DNA of 64,000 bases, from assembly GCF_018736045.1 (NCBI RefSeq), contig NZ_CP076132.1, positions 1,287,501 to 1,351,500 on the forward strand, in the 5' to 3' direction. The stretch is from Flammeovirga yaeyamensis. Its GTDB lineage: Bacteria; Bacteroidota; Bacteroidia; Cytophagales; Flammeovirgaceae. The translations under genes and the position numbers were made by a program. Position 1 is the first letter of the stretch, and each line of letters begins with the position of its first letter. This document shows positions 1-8,689 of the stretch, in pieces. The notes beneath the pieces are model-generated. The model made no database searches. It saw only the letters and a list, made by a program, of their open reading frames with translations, and was not told where the DNA came from.

Positions 1-497
1 TCAATTTCTGTTTTTAACTCGACATTTCTCGACCAATACAACTATATGAAACTTTATAAAAAGTGATGTCAAGTAAATAGTATTGCAATTTTTTTTAACA
101 GAAAAATATATTCATCAAAAAAAGCTGTTTTTGATATCGTGAAGATTGTTTGTGACAATTAAATAAATTTTCACATTTTTTAATTTTCACCAATATTCTA
201 CTCAAAAAACGAATGAATGAATACTTACTTCTGTAATAAATGTCTGTTTTCGGATTATTGTACTTTTTTTATAGATGAGTGAAAAGTTATTCATTTTTAA
301 ATAAAAACTAATGTAATTTTTTTTCAAAAAGTCTGTCACAAACACAGCAAATAGGTTGTTATACTTGCGAAAATTAAATGTTTTGCGTGTTTCAATTGGA
401 CAAACAACAAACCGACCGCAAACTATTTTTTTAAAGAACGAACAAATTAAATGAGCTGTGCAATTTAAAAATTGTACAATTCTAAGAATAAAGAGAT
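1..497. other. AT-rich region upstream of pfaA
   Basis: There is no convincing gene here. The stretch is very AT-rich with long T runs and should hold the promoter of the PUFA synthase operon. The best match to the Bacteroidota -7 element TAnnTTTG is TATACTTG at 360-367 (one mismatch), which would give a leader of about 125 nt. No clear -33 TTTG lies at the right distance, so this promoter is only a weak suggestion. Confidence 0.4.
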
Positions 498-3400
498 ATG
501 ACAGACACGAACCAACTGCTAAAAGAGACGCCGATTGCCATTGTAGGTATGGCCTCTGTATTTGCAGATTCTGAGAACCTCGAGAAGTATTGGGAGAATA
601 TTATCCAAGGGGTAGATTGTATCAAAGAAGTTCCAGATGATAGATGGAAAATCGATGATTATTATGATCCAAATCCATTAGCGGAAGATAAGACGTACTG
701 TAAAGTAGGTGGATTTGTTCCAAAGATTGATTTCAACCCGATGGAGTTTGGTTTACCGCCAAATATTCTTGAAGTAACAGACGCTTCTCAGTTATTGGGT
801 CTAGCAGTTGCAAAAGATGCCTTGATCGATTCTGGTTACGCTCCAGGTTCTGATGCATTAAAATCAGAACTAAGAGAAAGAACAGGTGTGATCCTTGGTG
901 TTGGTGGTGGTCAGAAACTGATCATTCCTTTAACGGCTCGTTTGCAATATCCAGTATGGAGAAGAGCATTAGAGTCAATGGGTATGCCAGAAGAGCAAAT
1001 CCAAGTGGCGATCGAAAAAATGAAAGCAGCGTTCGTGCCATGGACAGAAAACTCTTTCCCAGGTTTATTGGGTAACGTAATTTCTGGTCGTATTGCGAAC
1101 CGTTTCGACTTCGGTGGTATCAACTCAGTAGTGGATGCAGCTTGTGCGGCATCACTTTCTGCAATTAAAATGGCAGTAGCTGAATTGGTAGAGAAAAGAG
1201 CAGACATGATGATTACTGGTGGTGTAGATACAGACAACTCTCCATTCATGTACATGTCATTCTCAAAAACTCCTGCATTCTCTCGTAACGGTAGCATCCG
1301 TCCATTCGATCAAGATGGCGACGGTATGTTGATCGGTGAAGGTGTAGGTATGATGGTCATGAAACGTTTAGAAGATGCTGAGCGTGATGGCGATAAAATC
1401 TATGCAGTAGTGAATGGTATTGGTGGTTCATCAGATGGTCGTTACAAGTCGGTATATGCACCACGTCCTTCAGGTCAGGCATTAGCGATGCGTAGAGCAT
1501 ATGAGGAAGCAGGTTATGATCCATCAACAGTTGGTTTGATTGAGGCGCACGGTACAGGTACCAACGCTGGTGATGCATCAGAAGGTGTATCAATGGGTAT
1601 GGTATTCGGTGATGATGGAGTGAAAACAAATCACATTGCCTTAGGTTCTGTAAAGTCACAAATTGGTCATACAAAAGCAGCAGCAGGTGCAGCGGGTATG
1701 ATTAAAGCAGCTTTAGCCTTACACCACAAAATCCTTCCAGGTACAATTAATATCACTAAGCCAAATCCTAAATTAGAAATTGAGAAGAAAGCATTCTATA
1801 TCAATTCTGAAACTAGACCTTGGTTCCAGAAAGATGCACAAACTCCATTGAGAGCAGGTGTATCGGCTTTCGGTTTTGGTGGTGTGAACCTTCACTTCTC
1901 AATGGAGGAGTACAAAGGTCAGTCAATCGAGAAAAATAGAGTGCACAATATCCATAAGCAGTGGTTACTATCTGATGTATCTACTTCTGCTTTGGTAGCG
2001 TTAGCTCAAAAACATATTGCAGGTCTTACAGGTGCAGATGCTAAAACTTACTACAAAGAAGTATCAGCAACAGCATTTGCAGAGAATGTTCCTGCTAACC
2101 AGCCAAGAGTTGGTTTTGTAGCTTCATCAATTGAGGAAGCAACGAAAAAATTAGAAGCATTTGTTGCAGGTATCTCTAAAGACATTAACGCTGGAGAATG
2201 GAAGAATCCAATCTTGAACGTTTGGTTTAGAAACGCAGCTTATGCAGGTAAAGATCAGGTGGCAGCATTATTTGCCGGACAAGGTTCTCAGTACACGAAC
2301 ATGGGTAACGAGATTGCTTGGTCATTCCCAGAAGTGAGAGAAGTATTTGCGAAAGTAAACGGCGTATTCGAGCAAGATGGTAAGAAACCATTGACAGAAA
2401 CGGTTTACCCAATTCCAGTATTCTCAGACGAAGAACGTAAACAACAACAAACAGTACTTACGCAAACAGAAAATGCACAGCCAGCCATTGGTGCATTATC
2501 AGTAAGTATGTATCACATCCTTCAAAAATCAGGTTTCAAGGCAAACTACTTTGCAGGTCACTCTTATGGTGAGCTTTCAGCATTGTATGCATCGGGTGCG
2601 ATTGATCTTCCAACTTTCATCAAATTATCGAAAGAAAGAGGACAAGCAATGTCAGCACAAGCAGGTGTGGATGCCGGAACGATGATGGCAGTGAAAGGTG
2701 ATGTTGTAGCAGTTCAACCTTACATCGGTAAATATCAAAATGTTCAAGTTGCTAACATCAACTCTGGAACACAAACAATATTAGGTGGTGCTAAAAACGA
2801 GTTGGAAGCGTTAAAAACTGAACTAAAAGCAGCGGGCTTATTAGCGACTATCCTTCCTGTTTCAGCAGCATTCCACACACCATTTGTTGGTCATGCTTCA
2901 AAACCATTTGCAGCAGTACTTGATCAAACAAATATTGCAGCACCTCAAGGTAAATTGTACTCAAATACACTAGGAACGGCTTACCCAGCGCAACCTCAGT
3001 TTATCAAAGAGACGCTGAAAAGACATATTTTAAGTCCGGTAAAATTCAAAGATCAAATCGATACAATGTACAATGAAGGTGCTAGAGTATTTGTTGAATT
3101 CGGACCGAAGAACATCTTATCCAACTTAACTTCTGAAATCTTATCAGGTAAAGATCATCAAGTGATTGCTTTGAATCCTAACCCTAAGAAAAACTCAGAT
3201 GTTCAGTTAAGAGAAGCAGCTATTCAATTGGCTGTAATGGGTGTTCAAATCGAAAACTTTGATCCATACGCTCGTCCTGTAAAAGAAGCAGGAGCGAAGT
3301 CAAAAATGAATGTACAAATTTCAGGTACAAACTATTTGACAGATGGTTTCAAGAAGAGATATCAAGATATCCTAGAGAAAGGCGGAAAAGTACTTTCTCA

Positions 3401-6400
3401 AAAAGCACCAATCGTAGAAGAAATCGAGACGGTGATTGCAGAGACAACAGACATGTCTCAAATTATTGAAGAAAAAATTCGTCAGAAACAAAATTCAGCT
3501 TCCATGGCAGAGAAGGCAGTATTGGATCAAATCCAAGCAGATATTCAGCGTTTGACTGAACAGCAAAATAGAATTGAGCAAATGTTAGCATCGTTGTTCA
3601 ATATGCAAGCAGATAATCAATTAGGTGCAGGTCAAGCAGCAGCTGCACAACAAATTGCAGCTCCTTCTCAAGCAGTAGCTACTCCAGCACCTGCTCAGCC
3701 AGTGGCAGCAACTCCAGCAGCACCAGTACAAGAAGCTCCTGCAGCTCAAGGTGGTGTATCCAATGCAGAAATCGAAGCATCTTTATTAGCAGTAATCGCT
3801 GAGAAGACTGGTTACCCATCTGAGATGTTAGAAATGAGCATGGATATGGAAGCTGATTTAGGTATCGACTCTATCAAGCGTGTAGAGATCTTCGGTGCAA
3901 TGACAGAAGCAAATCCTTCAGTTCAAGGTGTAGATCCACAAGAATTAGCAGAGTTAAGAACATTGGCTCAAATTGCTGAATACATTTCAGGAAAAGCAGG
4001 TGCAACTTCAGCACCGGCAGCAGCTCCTGCACCAGCGGCGGCTCCAGTAGCAGCAGCACCAGTTCAAGAGACAGCAGCTCCAGCAGCACAAGGTGGTGTA
4101 ACTAACGCAGAAATCGAAGCATCACTTTTAGAAGTGATTGCAGAGAAGACAGGTTACCCATCAGAAATGTTGGAAATGGGTATGGATATGGAAGCTGATT
4201 TAGGAATTGATTCTATCAAACGTGTTGAAATCTTCGGTGCGATGACAGAAGCGAATCCTTCAGTTCAAGGTGTAGATCCACAAGAATTAGCAGAGTTAAG
4301 AACATTGGCTCAAATTGCTGAATATATTTCAGGTAAAGCAGGTGCGACTTCAGCACCGGCAGCAGCTCCTGCACCAGCGGCGGCTCCAGTAGCAGCAGCA
4401 CCAGTAGTTGAAACACCAGCTCCAGCAGCTCAAGGTGGCGTAACAAACGCAGAAATCGAAGCATCACTTTTAGAAGTAATTGCTGAGAAGACAGGTTACC
4501 CGGCTGAGATGTTAGAAATGGGAATGGACATGGAAGCTGATTTAGGAATTGATTCTATCAAGCGTGTTGAAATCTTCGGTGCGATGACAGAAGCAAATCC
4601 ATCAGTTCAAGGTGTAGATCCACAAGAGTTAGCAGAGTTAAGAACATTAGCTCAAATTGCTGAATATATTTCAGGAAAAGCAGGTGCATCATCTGCAGGG
4701 TCGACACAAGGGTCGACCCGTACGGAAGCGCCTGTAGTTGAAGCAGCAGCGTCTGTAGGGGCTACCCATGTGTCGCCCGTGTCAAACGCAGAAATCGAAG
4801 CATCACTTTTAGAAGTAATTGCAGAGAAGACAGGTTACCCAGCAGAGATGTTGGAAATGGGTATGGACATGGAAGCTGATTTAGGAATTGACTCAATCAA
4901 GCGTGTTGAAATCTTCGGTGCGATGACAGAGGCTAATCCATCAGTTCAAGGAGTAGATCCACAAGAATTAGCAGAGCTAAGAACATTGGCTCAAATTGCT
5001 GAATACATTTCAGGTAAGGCAGGTGCATCATCTGCAGGGTCGACACAAGGGTCGACCCGTACGGAAGCGCCTGTAGTTGAAGCAGCAGCGTCTTTAGGGG
5101 CTACCCATGTGTCGCCCGTGTCAAACGCAGAAATCGAAGCATCACTTTTAGAAGTAATTGCTGAGAAGACAGGTTACCCAGCAGAGATGTTAGAAATGGG
5201 TATGGACATGGAAGCTGATTTAGGAATTGATTCTATCAAGCGTGTTGAAATCTTCGGTGCAATGACAGAGGCTAATCCATCAGTTCAAGGAGTAGATCCA
5301 CAAGAATTAGCAGAGTTAAGAACATTAGCTCAAATTGCTGAATACATTTCAGGAAAAGCAGGTGCATCATCTGCAGGGTCGACACAAGGGTCGACCCGTA
5401 CGGAAGCGCCTGTAGTTGAAGCAGCAGCGTCTGTAGGGGCTACCCATGTGTCGCCCGTGTCAAACGCAGAAATCGAAGCATCACTTTTAGAAGTAATTGC
5501 AGAGAAGACAGGTTACCCAGCAGAGATGTTGGAAATGGGAATGGACATGGAAGCTGATTTAGGAATTGACTCTATTAAGCGTGTTGAGATCTTCGGTGCG
5601 ATGACAGAAGCAAATCCATCAGTTCAAGGTGTAGATCCACAAGAGTTAGCCGAATTGAGAACGTTAGCTCAGATTGCTGAATACATTTCAGGTAAGGCAG
5701 GTGCATCATCTGCAGGGTCGACACAAGGGTCGACCCGTACGGAAGCGCCTGTAGAAGCAGCAACAGCGTCTGTAGGGGCTACCCATGTGTCGCCCGTGTC
5801 AAACGCAGAAATCGAAGCATCACTTTTAGAAGTAATCGCTGAGAAGACGGGTTACCCAGCAGAGATGTTAGAAATGGGAATGGATATGGAAGCTGACTTA
5901 GGTATCGACTCTATCAAACGTGTAGAGATCTTCGGTGCGATGACAGAAGCAAATCCATCAGTTCAAGGTGTAGATCCTCAAGAATTAGCCGAATTGAGAA
6001 CGTTAGCTCAGATTGCTGAGTACATCTCATCGAAGGCGGGAGCGTCCACCCCCAGTGTAGCGGCGAATACTAATTCGTCAATCGAAAAAAAAAAGTCTAC
6101 TAACCAAGTAGAAGAAACAACTGTCGCAGAAGATCATACTTCATTCCTTTCTGGAAATTATGATCGCGTAGCACGCTACGATGTAGAGTTGAAATATATT
6201 CCCGAGCCAGACCAATTGGTGATCGAGAAAAATGCAGATGCATGGACAGTCATTACAAATGATGGCTCGGGATTAACAGTTTCTTTAGCACAAGAATTAT
6301 TGGCTGAAGGAAGAAAAGTAGCTGTATTGACTATGCCAGCTTCATTGGTTCGTCAATCGGCAGTGACTTTACCAAACGAGGTAAAGGAGATTGCTCTAGC

Positions 6401-8615
6401 TGAAATTTCTGATGATGCGATCAAAGCAGCATTAGCTCAAATCGGTGGAGTAGATCAATTTATTAATGTACATCCTCACTTTAGATTCCCGTTAGGTCAA
6501 TGGGGTATGCATTTCGACAAAGAAAAAGAATTGTTGAAAGCGGCTTACTTATTGGCAAAACACCTTAAGCCTACATTGAATGAATATGCTTCTAAATCAA
6601 CTAGAGCATCATTCATGACGGTAACACGTTTAGAAGGTGCTTTCGGAACGAAGAACCCTGGTAATGTTTCAGTCATCGGAGGTGGATACTTCGGATTAAC
6701 GAAATCATTAAACTTAGAATGGACAAACGTATTCTGTAGAGGTGTAGACCTTTCTCCTCAATTGAAGGCGGAAGAAGCAGCGAAGAAAATCGTAGCAGAA
6801 TTAAATGACGCTGACGTTTCTACTACTGAAACTTCTTACAACGATGAAGGAAAACGTTTCACTCTTACAGCAGTTGAGCAAGCACATACAGCAGGTACAA
6901 TGCGTACTTCAGGTATCACTTCTCAAAACGTATTCTTAGTAACAGGCGGTGCCAAAGGTGTAACAGCGGATTGTGTTAGAGCAATGGCGAAAACGTACAA
7001 GTCTAAGTTTATCTTAGTAGGTCGTTCGGCATTGACTACAGAAGAGCCAACTTGGGCACAAGGTGTAGCGGAAGAGCCCATCTTGAAAAGAAATGCCATG
7101 ATGTTCTTAAAAGAAAGCGGTGAGAAACCACTTCCTAAGACAGTGAACAGAATGGTAGGTGCGGTACTTTCTCAAAGAGAAATCGAAGAGAACTTAGCGT
7201 ACATTCAAAGTGTTGGAGCGGAAGCTTATTACACGGCAGCAGATGTTACGGATGCTGAAAAATTAAAAGCAGCTGTAGCACCAATCGTTGCAAAAACAGG
7301 TGTAATTACAGGAATTATCCACGGTGCAGGTCGTTTAGCAGACAAACTGATAGAAAACAAAACAGCAACAGACTTCGATAACGTTTATGATGTGAAGATT
7401 TCTGGTTTATTAGCCGCTACTGCAGCAGCAAATATCCACGATATCCAACACGTTGTATTGTTCTCTTCTGTAGCCGGATTCTACGGTAACGTGGGGCAAA
7501 CAGACTATGCAATTGCCAACGAGGTATTGAATAGAGTAGCACACTTATTCAAGAAAAACCATCCAGACGTACATGTTGCTTCTATCAACTGGGGTGCATG
7601 GGATGCAGGTATGGTAAGCGGAGAATTAAAGAAATTATTCGAAGCACACGGTGTATCTCTAGTTCCTTCTGATGAAGGTCCTGTAGCAATGGTGGATCAA
7701 TTAAGTGATGCTTTTAAAGCACAACCTCAAGTGATTTTAGGTGGTACTTTACCACTTGCGAAAGCAGATATTTCAGGTGATTTGAAAAGCTATACGGTAA
7801 AGAGAAATATGACTGAAGAGAAAAATCCTTTCCTTCAACATCATATGATCCAAGGTAATGCAGTATTACCTATCGTAAATGCTTCTACTTGGATGGTGCA
7901 AACAGCAACGGATTTATATCCTGGCTTCAATATCCAAAGAGTAGACAACGCAAAGCTTTTCAAAGGAATCGTATTTGATGGTACTCAGGCGGAAGACTAC
8001 ACAATTAAAGTGACAGAAACGTCAAAATCAGAAAAGACTGTAACGTTGACAGTGAACGTTTCTAGCGACAATGGAGGTAAACTTCCGCTGAACCATTACC
8101 AAACACAGATTACTTTAACATCGGAAAATGTAGAAGCACCAATCATGCAATTACCTAACGAGAATGTTTCTCCAGCGGTAGCAGATGCTTCAACAGTGTA
8201 TACTGATGGTACACTTTTCCACGGTGCTGACTTTAATGGTATCAAATCCATTTTAGAGATGAACGAACAAAGTATGCTTTTCAAATGTGAGCATGACGGA
8301 GTAACGGAAGAGAGACAAGGACAAGTTCCTGTGAAAAAAGTGAATCCATATTTAATGGATATCATGTACCAAGGAGCCGTTGTTTGGGTAAGAAGATTCC
8401 ACGGAGCAGCAAGTCTTCCATTAAGTACTGATTACGTAGAAATTTTTGATGCACTACCATTTGGTAAGCCATTCTACGTTCAGATTGATGTGAAGAAAAC
8501 AGACGACTTCTCTATGGTGTCAGACATCACTGCATTCGATGCAGAAACTGGAAAGGTTTACATGAAGAGTTACGGAGCGGCAATGACAATCAGCCGTGAA
8601 CTAACTTGGTCATAA
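498..8615 (+). CDS. pfaA: PUFA synthase subunit PfaA (KS-AT-7xACP-KR-DH)
   Basis: This is a 2705-residue multidomain megasynthase for iterative, anaerobic-type long-chain PUFA synthesis from malonyl-CoA in the cytoplasm. Order of domains: ketosynthase (about 10-470) with active Cys216 in DAACAAS, His351 in EAHGTGT and His391 in IGHTKAA; malonyl acyltransferase (about 590-890) with Ser689 in GHSYGE; seven acyl carrier proteins with phosphopantetheine serines in GIDSIKR at 1125, 1239, 1353, 1466, 1579, 1692 and 1805; ketoreductase with the nucleotide loop TGGAKG at 2149 and catalytic Tyr2337 in TDYAIAN; a C-terminal dehydratase-like hot-dog domain with an HxxxG...P motif near 2450. It is the first gene of an operon with the PfaC and PfaD genes. 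The order KS-AT-ACPn-KR-DH is the known PfaA order. The ACPs need a PfaE-type phosphopantetheinyl transferase, which is not encoded in the window. Oddity: the ACP array is almost identical at DNA level. Confidence 0.97.
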   Translation: MTDTNQLLKETPIAIVGMASVFADSENLEKYWENIIQGVDCIKEVPDDRWKIDDYYDPNPLAEDKTYCKVGGFVPKIDFNPMEFGLPPNILEVTDASQLLGLAVAKDALIDSGYAPGSDALKSELRERTGVILGVGGGQKLIIPLTARLQYPVWRRALESMGMPEEQIQVAIEKMKAAFVPWTENSFPGLLGNVISGRIANRFDFGGINSVVDAACAASLSAIKMAVAELVEKRADMMITGGVDTDNSPFMYMSFSKTPAFSRNGSIRPFDQDGDGMLIGEGVGMMVMKRLEDAERDGDKIYAVVNGIGGSSDGRYKSVYAPRPSGQALAMRRAYEEAGYDPSTVGLIEAHGTGTNAGDASEGVSMGMVFGDDGVKTNHIALGSVKSQIGHTKAAAGAAGMIKAALALHHKILPGTINITKPNPKLEIEKKAFYINSETRPWFQKDAQTPLRAGVSAFGFGGVNLHFSMEEYKGQSIEKNRVHNIHKQWLLSDVSTSALVALAQKHIAGLTGADAKTYYKEVSATAFAENVPANQPRVGFVASSIEEATKKLEAFVAGISKDINAGEWKNPILNVWFRNAAYAGKDQVAALFAGQGSQYTNMGNEIAWSFPEVREVFAKVNGVFEQDGKKPLTETVYPIPVFSDEERKQQQTVLTQTENAQPAIGALSVSMYHILQKSGFKANYFAGHSYGELSALYASGAIDLPTFIKLSKERGQAMSAQAGVDAGTMMAVKGDVVAVQPYIGKYQNVQVANINSGTQTILGGAKNELEALKTELKAAGLLATILPVSAAFHTPFVGHASKPFAAVLDQTNIAAPQGKLYSNTLGTAYPAQPQFIKETLKRHILSPVKFKDQIDTMYNEGARVFVEFGPKNILSNLTSEILSGKDHQVIALNPNPKKNSDVQLREAAIQLAVMGVQIENFDPYARPVKEAGAKSKMNVQISGTNYLTDGFKKRYQDILEKGGKVLSQKAPIVEEIETVIAETTDMSQIIEEKIRQKQNSASMAEKAVLDQIQADIQRLTEQQNRIEQMLASLFNMQADNQLGAGQAAAAQQIAAPSQAVATPAPAQPVAATPAAPVQEAPAAQGGVSNAEIEASLLAVIAEKTGYPSEMLEMSMDMEADLGIDSIKRVEIFGAMTEANPSVQGVDPQELAELRTLAQIAEYISGKAGATSAPAAAPAPAAAPVAAAPVQETAAPAAQGGVTNAEIEASLLEVIAEKTGYPSEMLEMGMDMEADLGIDSIKRVEIFGAMTEANPSVQGVDPQELAELRTLAQIAEYISGKAGATSAPAAAPAPAAAPVAAAPVVETPAPAAQGGVTNAEIEASLLEVIAEKTGYPAEMLEMGMDMEADLGIDSIKRVEIFGAMTEANPSVQGVDPQELAELRTLAQIAEYISGKAGASSAGSTQGSTRTEAPVVEAAASVGATHVSPVSNAEIEASLLEVIAEKTGYPAEMLEMGMDMEADLGIDSIKRVEIFGAMTEANPSVQGVDPQELAELRTLAQIAEYISGKAGASSAGSTQGSTRTEAPVVEAAASLGATHVSPVSNAEIEASLLEVIAEKTGYPAEMLEMGMDMEADLGIDSIKRVEIFGAMTEANPSVQGVDPQELAELRTLAQIAEYISGKAGASSAGSTQGSTRTEAPVVEAAASVGATHVSPVSNAEIEASLLEVIAEKTGYPAEMLEMGMDMEADLGIDSIKRVEIFGAMTEANPSVQGVDPQELAELRTLAQIAEYISGKAGASSAGSTQGSTRTEAPVEAATASVGATHVSPVSNAEIEASLLEVIAEKTGYPAEMLEMGMDMEADLGIDSIKRVEIFGAMTEANPSVQGVDPQELAELRTLAQIAEYISSKAGASTPSVAANTNSSIEKKKSTNQVEETTVAEDHTSFLSGNYDRVARYDVELKYIPEPDQLVIEKNADAWTVITNDGSGLTVSLAQELLAEGRKVAVLTMPASLVRQSAVTLPNEVKEIALAEISDDAIKAALAQIGGVDQFINVHPHFRFPLGQWGMHFDKEKELLKAAYLLAKHLKPTLNEYASKSTRASFMTVTRLEGAFGTKNPGNVSVIGGGYFGLTKSLNLEWTNVFCRGVDLSPQLKAEEAAKKIVAELNDADVSTTETSYNDEGKRFTLTAVEQAHTAGTMRTSGITSQNVFLVTGGAKGVTADCVRAMAKTYKSKFILVGRSALTTEEPTWAQGVAEEPILKRNAMMFLKESGEKPLPKTVNRMVGAVLSQREIEENLAYIQSVGAEAYYTAADVTDAEKLKAAVAPIVAKTGVITGIIHGAGRLADKLIENKTATDFDNVYDVKISGLLAATAAANIHDIQHVVLFSSVAGFYGNVGQTDYAIANEVLNRVAHLFKKNHPDVHVASINWGAWDAGMVSGELKKLFEAHGVSLVPSDEGPVAMVDQLSDAFKAQPQVILGGTLPLAKADISGDLKSYTVKRNMTEEKNPFLQHHMIQGNAVLPIVNASTWMVQTATDLYPGFNIQRVDNAKLFKGIVFDGTQAEDYTIKVTETSKSEKTVTLTVNVSSDNGGKLPLNHYQTQITLTSENVEAPIMQLPNENVSPAVADASTVYTDGTLFHGADFNGIKSILEMNEQSMLFKCEHDGVTEERQGQVPVKKVNPYLMDIMYQGAVVWVRRFHGAASLPLSTDYVEIFDALPFGKPFYVQIDVKKTDDFSMVSDITAFDAETGKVYMKSYGAAMTISRELTWS
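3757..6030 (+). repeat. Seven-copy tandem ACP repeat inside pfaA
   Basis: Seven consecutive ACP-coding units have periods of 342, 342, 339, 339, 339 and 339 bp, measured between serine codons (3870, 4212, 4554, 4893, 5232, 5571, 5910). Units 3-7 differ by only scattered, mostly silent changes, while unit 1 has AVIAEKTG and MSMDME where the others have EVIAEKTG and MGMDME. ACP number in PUFA synthases is known to set product yield. The near identity implies recent duplication or gene conversion and makes copy number prone to change by recombination or to collapse in an assembly. Confidence 0.95.
4698..5795 (+). repeat. Palindromic hairpin repeats encoding four ACP linkers
   Basis: The linkers between ACPs 3-4, 4-5, 5-6 and 6-7 (about 4698-4778, 5037-5117, 5376-5456, 5715-5795) each contain two DNA hairpins. 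The first is GGGTCGAC-acaagg-GTCGACCC. The second is GGGGCTAC-ccatgt-GTCGCCC with one mismatch. They are read in frame as GSTQGSTRTEAP and GATHVSPV. The first two linkers (ACP1-2 and 2-3) are instead ordinary Ala/Pro-rich sequence. Related hairpins with the loop CCNNGT lie between the three operon genes, so these linkers look like repeat insertions later copied with the ACP unit. Confidence 0.8.
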
Positions 8616-8625
8616 ATGTAAGTAT

Positions 8626-8647
8626 GGGTGGACCCACGTGTCCACCC
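8626..8647 (+). repeat. Intercistronic hairpin between pfaA and pfaC
   Basis: Perfect 8-bp stem GGGTGGAC / GTCCACCC around the loop CCACGT, in the 74-nt gap between pfaA and the next gene. There is no T run after it, so it is not a typical terminator. It could stabilise or process the mRNA. It belongs to the same hairpin family as the ACP linkers. Confidence 0.75.
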
Positions 8648-8689
8648 TTATTTTAAAATACCATTCCGTCATTACAGATAAGATATAGA

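Noticed and set aside
1-497. Riboswitch or sRNA upstream of pfaA
   Set aside because: No stable GC-containing stem or known riboswitch core could be seen in this very AT-rich stretch.
3874-5763. Leucine-rich minus-strand ORFs opposite the ACP array
   Set aside because: They are antisense shadows of the repetitive Ala/Glu-rich ACP codons; they repeat with the array and have no start context.
4698-5795. CRISPR-like regularly spaced repeats
   Set aside because: The period is 339 bp, the repeats are coding ACP units, and there are no unique short spacers or cas genes.
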